Shown here in pieces: positions 18,361 through 26,140 of a DNA stretch of 64,000 nucleotides. Source of the DNA: Gracilimonas sp. (GTDB lineage Bacteria; Bacteroidota; Rhodothermia; Balneolales; Balneolaceae). The stretch covers positions 434,001-498,000 of the forward strand of contig NZ_JAVJQO010000006.1 in assembly GCF_040218225.1 (NCBI RefSeq). The letters run 5' to 3'. Every line of letters starts with the position of its first letter. Positions within the stretch are counted from its first letter, which is position 1. The position numbers and the translations under genes are program-made. Below the pieces are notes generated by a model that saw only the letters and a list, made by a program, of their open reading frames with translations, ran no database searches and was not told the DNA's origin.

Positions 18361-19790
18361 TATTTAACCTCTGCAGTTGTCCAGTTATTATTCTCTAACC
18401 AAGGCTCAACCATATCATCGATGTATTTCACGGCAAAGTCTGCCCGCTCCAGCATAGCTGATGCAGCCGATGCTCTTGCTCCCGATTTACAATGAACCAT
18501 TATAGGTTTGTCTTTGGGAACTTCTTCAAGACGATCTAACAGTCGGGTATGTGCAATATTCATCGCTTCAGGATGATGCCCTTCATCGTATTCTGATTTC
18601 TTCCGAACATCCAGCAGGTTTGCCGCTCCGGCAGCCAGATACTCTTCCGCTTTCTCAAAGTCGATAGTCTCTGTGGTAAAAAGCTCGCCGCCTTTTTCAG
18701 CAAATTCCTGAAGCTGTTCCGGCGTAGCATATCCTTTTATGTTATCAAGGCCTATTCGAACCAGATCCTTAACAGCTTCTTCAACCTTATCCTGTTCAAT
18801 GATCAGGTAGATATCTTCATCCTCATTCACATAAGAACCTGCAATAGTGTTGAACTGCTTGTTCATTGGGGATAGCAAGGCTCCCTGAATGTGCCTGTTC
18901 ATAAACTGTGTTCGGTTGCGGGTATCTACAATGACCGCATTACTCAAACGAACGTCTCCAATCATTTTCTCAATAGAAATGTGCTCGGGATGAGGGATTT
19001 CTCCCAGCACTTTCGGGCCTTTTTTATTATCCCTTTTCATTCGTGCGAAGTATAAGGGTGGCTCCGGCTGACCTTCCAGAATGTAGTCCAGAAACTCCTG
19101 CTCACTTATAGCTGCGCGGATTGAACCATTAAAGCGCTGCTCATATCCCACAGTTGATTCCGGTACGGCCCCCAATGCTTTTCCGCAAGCACTTCCGGCA
19201 CCATGTCCCGGCCAAAGCTGCAAATACTCCGGCATCTCTTTAAACTTTTGTAAGGATTGATAAAGAACCTTTGCCGAGCTTTTCATGGCTCCTTTCTGAC
19301 CTGCAGCTGATTCCAGTAAATCAGGCCGGCCAACATCACCTACAAAAACAAAGTCGCCAGACAGAATTCCCATAGGCTCGTCCGTAGCCGCTCCATCAGT
19401 AACTAAATAGCTTACATGCTCAGGGGTATGTCCTGGACTGTAAACTGTAGTGAATTTGATATTTCCAATGGAAAACTCATCACCGTCCTTGAGTAACTGA
19501 TAATCATAATCACTTCCGGCCAGCCACTCATATTTCCAGTCTTTATCTCCCTCATCAGAGGCATAAACTTTGAGGCCCTGCTCCGCAAGTTCCCTTAAAC
19601 CGGATAAATAGTCGGCATGAATATGCGTTTCTGCTGCGGCTACTAATTTCAAATTGTTTTTGATAGCCAGTTCCTTGTAGCGATCCACATCACGCATGGG
19701 ATCAATAACAATGGCTTCGCCTGTAGCCTGGCACCCAATCAGGTAGGCGTATTGTGCTAATTTCTCTTCAAATATTTGCTGAAAAAACAT
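18360..19790 (-). CDS. MBL-fold persulfide dioxygenase-like protein with two rhodanese domains (CstB/BlhA-like)
   Basis: A 476-residue cytosolic protein: metallo-beta-lactamase domain (1-~240), then two rhodanese domains. Metal ligands expected for a mononuclear-iron persulfide dioxygenase are present: His56 in ETHIHADYLSG, His121 in SPGHTPEH and Asp146 in SGDFVFVGD. The HxHxDH motif ends in Tyr61, as in CstB-type proteins, so a binuclear zinc site is unlikely. The first rhodanese (VIVDTRNRTQF, then LIIEQD) lacks a catalytic Cys; the second has CKSGARASAASAM and should be active. It likely oxidises glutathione- or other thiol-persulfides to sulfite with sulfur transfer to form thiosulfate. 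It is the third gene of the sulfur operon. Confidence 0.92.
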   Translation of the reverse strand: MFFQQIFEEKLAQYAYLIGCQATGEAIVIDPMRDVDRYKELAIKNNLKLVAAAETHIHADYLSGLRELAEQGLKVYASDEGDKDWKYEWLAGSDYDYQLLKDGDEFSIGNIKFTTVYSPGHTPEHVSYLVTDGAATDEPMGILSGDFVFVGDVGRPDLLESAAGQKGAMKSSAKVLYQSLQKFKEMPEYLQLWPGHGAGSACGKALGAVPESTVGYEQRFNGSIRAAISEQEFLDYILEGQPEPPLYFARMKRDNKKGPKVLGEIPHPEHISIEKMIGDVRLSNAVIVDTRNRTQFMNRHIQGALLSPMNKQFNTIAGSYVNEDEDIYLIIEQDKVEEAVKDLVRIGLDNIKGYATPEQLQEFAEKGGELFTTETIDFEKAEEYLAAGAANLLDVRKKSEYDEGHHPEAMNIAHTRLLDRLEEVPKDKPIMVHCKSGARASAASAMLERADFAVKYIDDMVEPWLENNNWTTAEVK

Positions 19791-19805
19791 AAAGCTTAGT
19801 ATTAG

Positions 19806-20213
19806 TTAGTGAGGCAGATTTGGTTTCAGGTATCCGTACGCTAATGCGCCAAAGATAGCACTTAAGGTTGGGATCAGAAATATTAAATATCCGCTCCCTA
19901 TCAAAGCATACATAGGGCCCGGACAAGCACCGGTGAGCCCCCAGCCAAGGCCAAATATCGTTCCGCCTATGATGTAGTTTTTAGTTTTAGAATTATCTTT
20001 TTCTTTGATGGTTATCGGATCTCCGTTTACATCCTTCACGTTCCATTTCTTAATCATTAAGGTGGCAATCATTCCAACAACCACAGCCAAGCCGATAATG
20101 CCGTACATGTGAATGGAATCGAAACGAAACATTTCCTGAATTCTGAACCAGGAAACTACTTCCGATTTCACCAAAATAAACCCAAATACAATTCCTGATA
20201 AAATAAATCTCAT
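19806..20213 (-). CDS. YeeE/YedE-type sulfur transport half-protein (DUF6691-like)
   Basis: A 135-residue membrane protein with about four helices. GLGWGLTGACPGPMYALIGSG carries the Cys-Pro motif used by YeeE/TsuA to pass thiosulfate or sulfane sulfur across the membrane. It is one of two adjacent half-size proteins that together equal one full YeeE; the other half lies 10 bp upstream. Placement just before the persulfide dioxygenase suggests delivery of imported sulfur to that enzyme or the reverse route. Confidence 0.87.
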   Translation of the reverse strand: MRFILSGIVFGFILVKSEVVSWFRIQEMFRFDSIHMYGIIGLAVVVGMIATLMIKKWNVKDVNGDPITIKEKDNSKTKNYIIGGTIFGLGWGLTGACPGPMYALIGSGYLIFLIPTLSAIFGALAYGYLKPNLPH

Positions 20214-20223
20214 AATTACCTGC

Positions 20224-20787
20224 TTAATTTAAAATGAGTGGCAGAATGGCATAGGTAGTGATCAACCCGCCTACAAAAAATCCGATTACGGCAATCAGAG
20301 AAGCTTTCTGCAGGGTAGCCAATCCGGTAATTGCATGTCCCGATGTGCAACCTCCGGCGTACCGGGCTCCAAAACCTACCATGAATCCGCCCAGAATCAT
20401 GAGTACAAAACCAGCCGGACTTATAATATTTGACCAGTTAAAAACCTCAAGGGGTATCAGGCTGGTGAAGTTACTTATTCCCAATTCCGTCAACTCTGAT
20501 TTTGTTGCTTCTGAAATCTGAACTGCATAATCCGGAGCATTCGTGAATCCTGCAATTACACCTCCAATTAAAACTCCTGCCACTAACTTCAGATTCCACG
20601 ATCCTTCTTTGATCCAGTCGTAGTTGAAATACTCTACTTTTGAGGGAACCATAGAGGCACAGGCATGCCTGAAGCTGGAAGAAATTCCAAAGGTTTTATT
20701 TCCAATAACCCATAGCAGCGGAAGCATTAACCCAATGAGCGGACCAGCCACATACCATGGTATAGGTTGAGTGATGAATTCTGTCAT
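20224..20787 (-). CDS. YeeE/YedE-type sulfur transport half-protein
   Basis: A 187-residue membrane protein with about five helices and the conserved MVGFGARYAGGCTSGHAITG motif, whose Cys is the sulfur-relay residue of the YeeE family. With the neighbouring 135-residue partner it forms a split version of the ~350-residue YeeE thiosulfate transporter. It is the first gene of the sulfur operon and is divergent from a GntR regulator. The palindromic site at 20848-20869 lies 60 bp before its start codon. Confidence 0.9.
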   Translation of the reverse strand: MTEFITQPIPWYVAGPLIGLMLPLLWVIGNKTFGISSSFRHACASMVPSKVEYFNYDWIKEGSWNLKLVAGVLIGGVIAGFTNAPDYAVQISEATKSELTELGISNFTSLIPLEVFNWSNIISPAGFVLMILGGFMVGFGARYAGGCTSGHAITGLATLQKASLIAVIGFFVGGLITTYAILPLILN

Positions 20788-20842
20788 TAAAATATGTTTT
20801 GATGAATGTCTTTTTGATTCGTGTCAATGATAGGAAGCATAT

Positions 20843-20878
20843 TGTATTTGTTACAACATGTTATAACAAGTATATTTC
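20843..20878. promoter_or_regulatory. Divergent promoters overlapping one GntR-type operator
   Basis: Positions 20848-20869 form a 22-bp palindrome (TTGTTA-N10-TAACAA, 10 of 11 base pairs matching, centre ACATGT). Towards the regulator gene, TTTG (20847-20850) and TATATTTC (20871-20878) are 20 bp apart, close to the Bacteroidota TTTG-N19-TAnnTTTG pattern. On the other strand a matching TTG and TACAATAT have the same spacing towards the sulfur operon. The operator therefore fills the spacer of both promoters, and bound protein should block both. The palindrome is seen; the promoters and the regulator assignment are inferred. Confidence 0.7.
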
Positions 20879-20907
20879 TTCCCTCATTTGTAACTCATGA
20901 ATACATT

Positions 20908-21693
20908 ATGTCCGATTTTAATTCAAAGCATGAAAAAGTAGCTGCCAAGCTCAGGAATGAAATTACCGGAACGGAGTATGAACCGGGTGATCAGCTTCCC
21001 TCTGAAAAAAGACTATGTGATTATTTCAAAGTAAGTCGTGTTACCGTTCGGCATGCGTTGCAAACCCTGGAAAATGAGCGGTTGATATATCGTAAGCAGG
21101 GGCTTGGCGCTTTTGTTGCTGATACCACATTGAATAGCGGGCTGGTTCAGCTAACCGATTTTTCTGAGGATATGAAGAAAGCCGGATTGAAAAGCAGTTC
21201 CGGTCTTATTTCTCTTGATAAAGTAGAGCCGATCAAAGAAGTAAATGAAATCCTGCAATTACGCCCTGATATGAAGCTCATCAGGATTGACCGAATTCGG
21301 TTCGCCAACGGGAACCCGGTAGCTTTTGATATAACCTGGTTGCCGCCGGGTTATGGCCAGCTTTTATTTGATGAAGATTTAACAACCCAAACCATTTATG
21401 ATGTGCTGGAAGATAAATATGAAATCCCCATACAAGGGGGCAGCTACAGAATCACAGCAAAAAATGCAGATGATTATATCGCCAAACATCTTGGTATTGC
21501 TCCGGAGTCTGCTGTCCTCGAAATAGACCGCTGTTCCAGAACCACGGGAAATAAGAAAGTCTATTTTCAGAAAAGATATTACAATCCTTCCCATGTCTCG
21601 TATGTACTAGAGCTTTCCCGAAACGATAATGAAAGCATGTCATCTAAAGATGGTTTACCTCTAAAAGAATTCTCTCCTTCATTTGCTAAATAG
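20908..21693 (+). CDS. GntR family regulator, HutC/UTRA subgroup
   Basis: About 261 residues from the ATG at 20908. The N-terminal winged helix (~1-75) contains EPGDQLPSEKRLCDYFKVSR followed by VTVRHALQTLENERLIYRKQG, the GntR signature, and the rest is a UTRA effector-binding domain (LIRIDRIRFANGNPVAFD, ITAKNADDYIAKHLGI). The frame extends upstream to a GTG at 20821, but that stretch contains the operator and promoter and encodes an atypical hydrophobic leader, so I reject it. It is divergent from the sulfur operon and upstream of the M16 peptidases. UTRA domains usually sense sugars, amino acids or similar small metabolites; a sulfur-linked ligand would be unusual. Confidence 0.92.
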   Translation: MSDFNSKHEKVAAKLRNEITGTEYEPGDQLPSEKRLCDYFKVSRVTVRHALQTLENERLIYRKQGLGAFVADTTLNSGLVQLTDFSEDMKKAGLKSSSGLISLDKVEPIKEVNEILQLRPDMKLIRIDRIRFANGNPVAFDITWLPPGYGQLLFDEDLTTQTIYDVLEDKYEIPIQGGSYRITAKNADDYIAKHLGIAPESAVLEIDRCSRTTGNKKVYFQKRYYNPSHVSYVLELSRNDNESMSSKDGLPLKEFSPSFAK

Positions 21694-21750
21694 TAGTTAA
21701 AACATCATCTTTTGGATATCTAATCACTATTCACTAATTGTTTTGGTCTA

Positions 21751-23280
21751 ATGAAAATAACAGAGAAAACTATAGCAACCTCTATACTGATGCTCGTCCT
21801 CGCCTTTTCGTTTTCGGGTGTACAGGCACAGTATCTTGAGGAGTTTGAAGAAAAGGTAACAGAATTTACTCTCGATAACGGACTTACGTTTGTTGTTGTA
21901 GAGCGGCCGGTTGCACCCGTTGTCAGCTTTGCTACTTATGTAAATGTTGGGGGTGTAGATAATCCACTTGGACAATCGGGACTTGCTCATGTTTTTGAGC
22001 ATATGGCTTTTAAAGGCACTCATTACGTAGGCACCAACAACTGGAAAAAAGAAAAGAAAGTACTCCAGGAGCTGGACGCCACTTATCAGAAATGGCTGGA
22101 AGAAAAATATTCCACTGCTCCTGATTCAGCCAAACTGAACAAATTATGGTCTGAATTTGAATCCCTCCAGGAAGAAGCCGCTCAGTATGTGGTAAACAAT
22201 GAGTTTTCGGAAATAGTAAACCGCAATGGAGGAACTGGAATGAACGCTACAACCAGTGCCGACCGAACCAATTATTATTACAGTTTACCGGAAAATCGGA
22301 TAGAGCTTTGGTTCAGCCTCGAATCTGATCGTTTCCTGAATCCTGTATTCCGTGAATTCTACAAAGAGAAAGAAGTTGTCCGGGAAGAACGCCGGTCAAG
22401 CTATGAGTCAAGTCCTGTTGGGAAACTGTATGAGGCGTTTCTGACCACCGCTTATAAAGCTCACCCTTATGGCACTCCCAATATTGGATGGCATTCCGAC
22501 ATCACTGCAACGACCATGGAAGATGCCCGAAAGTTTTATGAGACTTATTACGTGCCCAACAATATTACCATAGCTATTGCAGGTGATGTTGATCCGGATG
22601 AAGTGAGAGATCTTGCTGAAACTTATTTTGGACGACTAAAGAAGGGACCTACCCCTCCGCCCATCTATACGGAAGAACCTGAACAAATTGCTGAAAAAAG
22701 GTTCTCCATTGAGCAACAGTCTCAGCCTTTTCTGCTATTGGGATATCATACGGTTAATGACCAGCACCCTGATCATAATGCACTCAATCTGCTGAGCAAT
22801 ATCTTAGTGGGTGGTCGTACTTCCAAGCTATACAAACGACTGGTCGAAAAAGAACAGGTAGCGCTTGGTTTTCAAAACCTGAATGGCGTTCCCGGAACCA
22901 AATATGAGTCCATGTTTGCATTACTTGCGGTTCCGAACCGAGGCTACGATACCGATACTTTAGAAACAGCAATTTATGAAGAACTGGGTAAGATCAAGAA
23001 TGGAGAAATTAGCCAGGAAGAACTTGACCGTGTTCGAACAAACGCACGAGCAGGTTTGATTCGTGGCCTTGATTCCAATTCTGGCCTTGCTGTTAGACTT
23101 GGTCAGGCCCAATCATTACAAGGTGACTGGAGAAAAGTATTTACCAACCTCGAAGACCTTGAAGCAGTGACAGTTGAAGATATTCAGCGCGTAGCCAAGA
23201 AATATTTAGTTAAAGAAAACCGAACGGTGGGTTCCATTGTGAATGCTCCGGCCAAGGAGGTTGCAGATGCGAATCAATAA
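21751..23280 (+). CDS. M16 family zinc peptidase (catalytic), exported
   Basis: A 509-residue insulinase/pitrilysin-type protease. A signal peptide (ATSILMLVLAFSFSGVQAQ, cleavage after QAQ) places it in the periplasm. The inverted zinc motif HxxEH is present as HVFEHMAFKG near residue 79, and the downstream glutamate ligand lies in the KEVVREERRSS helix. The C-terminal M16 domain has the usual GGRTSKLYKRLVEKEQVALG. Its 3' end overlaps the second M16 gene, which lacks the zinc motif; such pairs act as a heterodimer, with one catalytic and one partner subunit. Confidence 0.93.
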   Translation: MKITEKTIATSILMLVLAFSFSGVQAQYLEEFEEKVTEFTLDNGLTFVVVERPVAPVVSFATYVNVGGVDNPLGQSGLAHVFEHMAFKGTHYVGTNNWKKEKKVLQELDATYQKWLEEKYSTAPDSAKLNKLWSEFESLQEEAAQYVVNNEFSEIVNRNGGTGMNATTSADRTNYYYSLPENRIELWFSLESDRFLNPVFREFYKEKEVVREERRSSYESSPVGKLYEAFLTTAYKAHPYGTPNIGWHSDITATTMEDARKFYETYYVPNNITIAIAGDVDPDEVRDLAETYFGRLKKGPTPPPIYTEEPEQIAEKRFSIEQQSQPFLLLGYHTVNDQHPDHNALNLLSNILVGGRTSKLYKRLVEKEQVALGFQNLNGVPGTKYESMFALLAVPNRGYDTDTLETAIYEELGKIKNGEISQEELDRVRTNARAGLIRGLDSNSGLAVRLGQAQSLQGDWRKVFTNLEDLEAVTVEDIQRVAKKYLVKENRTVGSIVNAPAKEVADANQ

Positions 23281-25396
23281 TCGAATTTCAAAAAGAATGT
23301 ATCCTGGAAAAATGATGACAACGATGAAAAGAATAAGCCTTTTGTGCCTGGCTTTGATGCTAACAAGCTCAGCGCTTTACGCACAAAAGAAGTACGACAA
23401 GATAAAATACCCGGAACTGAACAGTTTTCAGGTTCCTGAGGTAGAAACCTACACTGCCGATAATGGAATCACCTATTATTTACTGGAAGACACCGAGCTT
23501 CCGCTCATTGAACTGCGCGTGAACATAAAAGCCGGTGGCGTTTTAGTACCTGCCGACAAAGAAGGCCTGGCTTCCATTACCGGGACCGTAATCCGTTCGG
23601 GTGGAACTGAATCAATTTCAGCTGATTCCTTAAACGTTCTGCTTGAGAATAAAGCCGCGAGTATTGAAACCGGAATCGGGTTTACTTCTGGCAGCGCCTG
23701 GATGAACGTACTTAAAGAAGACTTTGAGGGAATGCTTCCTATTTTTATAGATCTTCTTACCAATCCTGCTTTTCCTGATGACAAGATTGAACTTGCAAAA
23801 ACGCAGACCAAGAGTAGTATATCCCGGCGAAACGATAACTCACAAAGCGTGGGCGTTCGGGAATTCCAAAAGCTGATTTACGGACCTGAGTCTGTCTACG
23901 CCCGCACTACCGAATATGAGACCATCAATAACATTACCCGGGAAGACATCATCAACTTTCATAAAAACCATTTTGTAGCCGAAAACATGATGGTCGGAGT
24001 TGTAGGTGATTTTGATGCTTCAGAGATGAAGCAAAAACTGGAAGAAGCATTTAGCAATATTCCCTCCGGAGAAGAAACCTCACTTGACTTCCCGGCTGTG
24101 AATTACGAACCCCAAAGCACCATCAACTTTGCAAACAAATCGGATGTGAACCAAAGCTTTATACTGATGGGACACTTGGGTGGGATGCGTGAAAACCCAG
24201 ATTATCCTCAAATCCAGGTAATGAACCGTGTACTTAGCGGTGGTTTTTCAGGCCGATTGATGCAGGTAATCCGAACCGAAATGGGACTCGCTTATTCTGC
24301 TTTTGGACAATATAGTATGAACTCTTTCTATCCCGGCTTTTTCTTCGCAGGGGTATCCACAAAAAGCTCTACAACCGCTGAAGCAATCGCTGCTGTTATT
24401 GAGCAAATTGAACGACTTCAGAACGAACCCATCACCCAGAAAGAGTTGCAGGATACCAAAGATCAGATATTGAATTCATCTGTTTTTGAATACGACAGCT
24501 ATGAGGAAGTACTTAGCCAACAAATGTCTTATGATTATCAGGGACTCCCCAGCAATGCTTTTGATGCCTACATCGAAGGGGTTAAAAACACAACCATCGA
24601 AGATGTTCAGCGTGTAGCTAAGGAATATCTAAACCCAGATTATCTTCAAATTATGGTAGTTGGAAACAAAGAAGAAATTGGAGATCAGCTACAGCAATTC
24701 GGTAATGTTAATGAGATAGACATCTCTATTCCGGAACCGGGTTCAAGTGAACCTGTTGTTGACGGAGATGCGGCCAAAGGACAAGAATGGCTTGATAAAA
24801 TGGCTGCTGCCCTCATTGAATCAGGCAGCGATGTTGTTTCTGTTCAGGAAAAATCTGTGATCACACAAAAAACCCCAATGGGTGATATGGACATACAAAA
24901 CTCTTCCACTACCAACTTTGCGGATTACTCTACCGAGAGAAACCTGAATACCCCACAAGGGCAAATGACCATGACATTCAAGGATGGCAGCGGCTCTATG
25001 CAGATGGCAGGTCAACAGCGCCAGCTTCCGCCACAAATGGCTAAGCCCATGCTAAATGAAATGAAGCGTAATTATTTGTCTATCGCTATCAACCATGAAG
25101 ACATTCAGGCTGAATACCTTGGTGACGAAACTGTGGACGGAGAAGATTATGCGGTTGTAAGAATGACCAATGACCAGGTGAAAGTAACCTTCCTTCTGGA
25201 TCAGGAAACCGGTCTTCCCTATATGAGCCGTTATTCAGAAATGAATCCTCAGACCGGCCAGCGTCAGGAAGCTAAAAGCATATACTCCGACTGGACAAAA
25301 GCCGGGGGAGTTACTTATGCTTACTCAGTTGTGACCTACGTTGATGATCAGGTAGCCGCTGAGCTTACTGTTGAAAGTCATTCTATTCCGGAATAA
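23267..25396 (+). CDS. M16 family protein lacking the zinc motif, with extra C-terminal domain
   Basis: About 709 residues. The start is taken as ATG 23267 because a full AAGGAGG lies six bases upstream inside the end of the previous gene; later ATG codons (23312-23324) would give a shorter signal peptide ending ALYAQ. Two M16 domains (~60-270 and ~280-490) follow, but the HxxEH position reads GLASITGTVIRSG, so this is the non-catalytic partner. Residues ~520-709 form an added beta-rich region (KGQEWLDKMAAALIESGSD, TFLLDQETGLPYMSRYSEM) resembling outer-membrane lipoprotein-sorting folds. A terminator follows at 25420-25456. Confidence 0.9.
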   Translation: MRINNRISKRMYPGKMMTTMKRISLLCLALMLTSSALYAQKKYDKIKYPELNSFQVPEVETYTADNGITYYLLEDTELPLIELRVNIKAGGVLVPADKEGLASITGTVIRSGGTESISADSLNVLLENKAASIETGIGFTSGSAWMNVLKEDFEGMLPIFIDLLTNPAFPDDKIELAKTQTKSSISRRNDNSQSVGVREFQKLIYGPESVYARTTEYETINNITREDIINFHKNHFVAENMMVGVVGDFDASEMKQKLEEAFSNIPSGEETSLDFPAVNYEPQSTINFANKSDVNQSFILMGHLGGMRENPDYPQIQVMNRVLSGGFSGRLMQVIRTEMGLAYSAFGQYSMNSFYPGFFFAGVSTKSSTTAEAIAAVIEQIERLQNEPITQKELQDTKDQILNSSVFEYDSYEEVLSQQMSYDYQGLPSNAFDAYIEGVKNTTIEDVQRVAKEYLNPDYLQIMVVGNKEEIGDQLQQFGNVNEIDISIPEPGSSEPVVDGDAAKGQEWLDKMAAALIESGSDVVSVQEKSVITQKTPMGDMDIQNSSTTNFADYSTERNLNTPQGQMTMTFKDGSGSMQMAGQQRQLPPQMAKPMLNEMKRNYLSIAINHEDIQAEYLGDETVDGEDYAVVRMTNDQVKVTFLLDQETGLPYMSRYSEMNPQTGQRQEAKSIYSDWTKAGGVTYAYSVVTYVDDQVAAELTVESHSIPE

Positions 25397-25419
25397 TTAT
25401 CTGGTTTGAAAAATTATTA

Positions 25420-25456
25420 ATCCCGCATTTCCTAATGGAGATGCGGGATTTTTTTT
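25420..25456 (+). terminator. Intrinsic terminator after the M16 pair
   Basis: A 9-bp perfect stem, ATCCCGCAT/ATGCGGGAT, extended by TCC/GGA inside the loop, is followed by eight T residues. It ends the two-gene M16 transcript. Confidence 0.9.
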
Positions 25457-25518
25457 AGGCATTTATTTCTCCTTTTGCTATATATGAACATTGGTTAACA
25501 ATATGAGGAGATATAATT

Positions 25519-26046
25519 ATGTCAGTTTGGGATAAGGAATACCCTTCAAGTTCAGAATTTGCGCATTACTATGCCGGCTACGTTTCGAATGTGCCCAAAG
25601 GAAACATCATAGAAACGCTGAACACCCAGATGCACGAGATGTACACCTTCATCAATGCCATTCCCGGCGACAAAGCATTCCACGCTTATAAAGAAGGTAA
25701 ATGGACGGTAAAGCAGATCATTGGCCACATCATTGAAACCGAACGTGTGTTTGCCTATCGCGGGCTCTCCTTCTCTCGCCGCGACCCCAATCCCCTCCCG
25801 TCTATGGAGCAGGATAATTATGTGAAATATTCCAACTATAACAGCCGCACTATTCACAATTTAGCCAACGAATATTTAGCAGTTCGTATCTCAACCATCC
25901 ACCTCTTCCAGAATATGACCAAAGAAATGATTTCACTAAAAGGGACCGCCAGCGGCGTGGAGTTTACCGTACGATCCATTCCGTTTATCATTGCCGGACA
26001 TGAGTTGCATCATAAAGAGATTATCAGAGAAAAGTATTTGCAGTAA
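25519..26046 (+). CDS. DinB-like (DUF664) four-helix protein
   Basis: A 175-residue member of the DinB/YfiT four-helix-bundle group. The three metal-binding His positions are visible: KQIIGHIIETERVF (His in helix 2), and GHELHHKEIIREKYLQ at the C-terminus supplying two more. Members are metal-dependent thiol-transferases or hydrolases, often bacillithiol-linked in Firmicutes; the thiol used here is unknown. GAGGAG lies eight bases before the ATG. It stands alone between a terminator and the esterase-like lipoprotein. Confidence 0.9.
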   Translation: MSVWDKEYPSSSEFAHYYAGYVSNVPKGNIIETLNTQMHEMYTFINAIPGDKAFHAYKEGKWTVKQIIGHIIETERVFAYRGLSFSRRDPNPLPSMEQDNYVKYSNYNSRTIHNLANEYLAVRISTIHLFQNMTKEMISLKGTASGVEFTVRSIPFIIAGHELHHKEIIREKYLQ

Positions 26047-26140
26047 CTACCTGAAATTTCAATCCTATAAAACTGGTTTGAATCTTATTGTTATTACTTC
26101 GTATAAGCGCGGTGTTTCTTATTAATAAACTGAAAAATCA

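Noticed and set aside
20821-20907. N-terminal extension of the GntR gene from a GTG start
   Set aside because: The stretch contains the operator and promoter elements and encodes an atypical hydrophobic leader; the family begins at the ATG at 20908.
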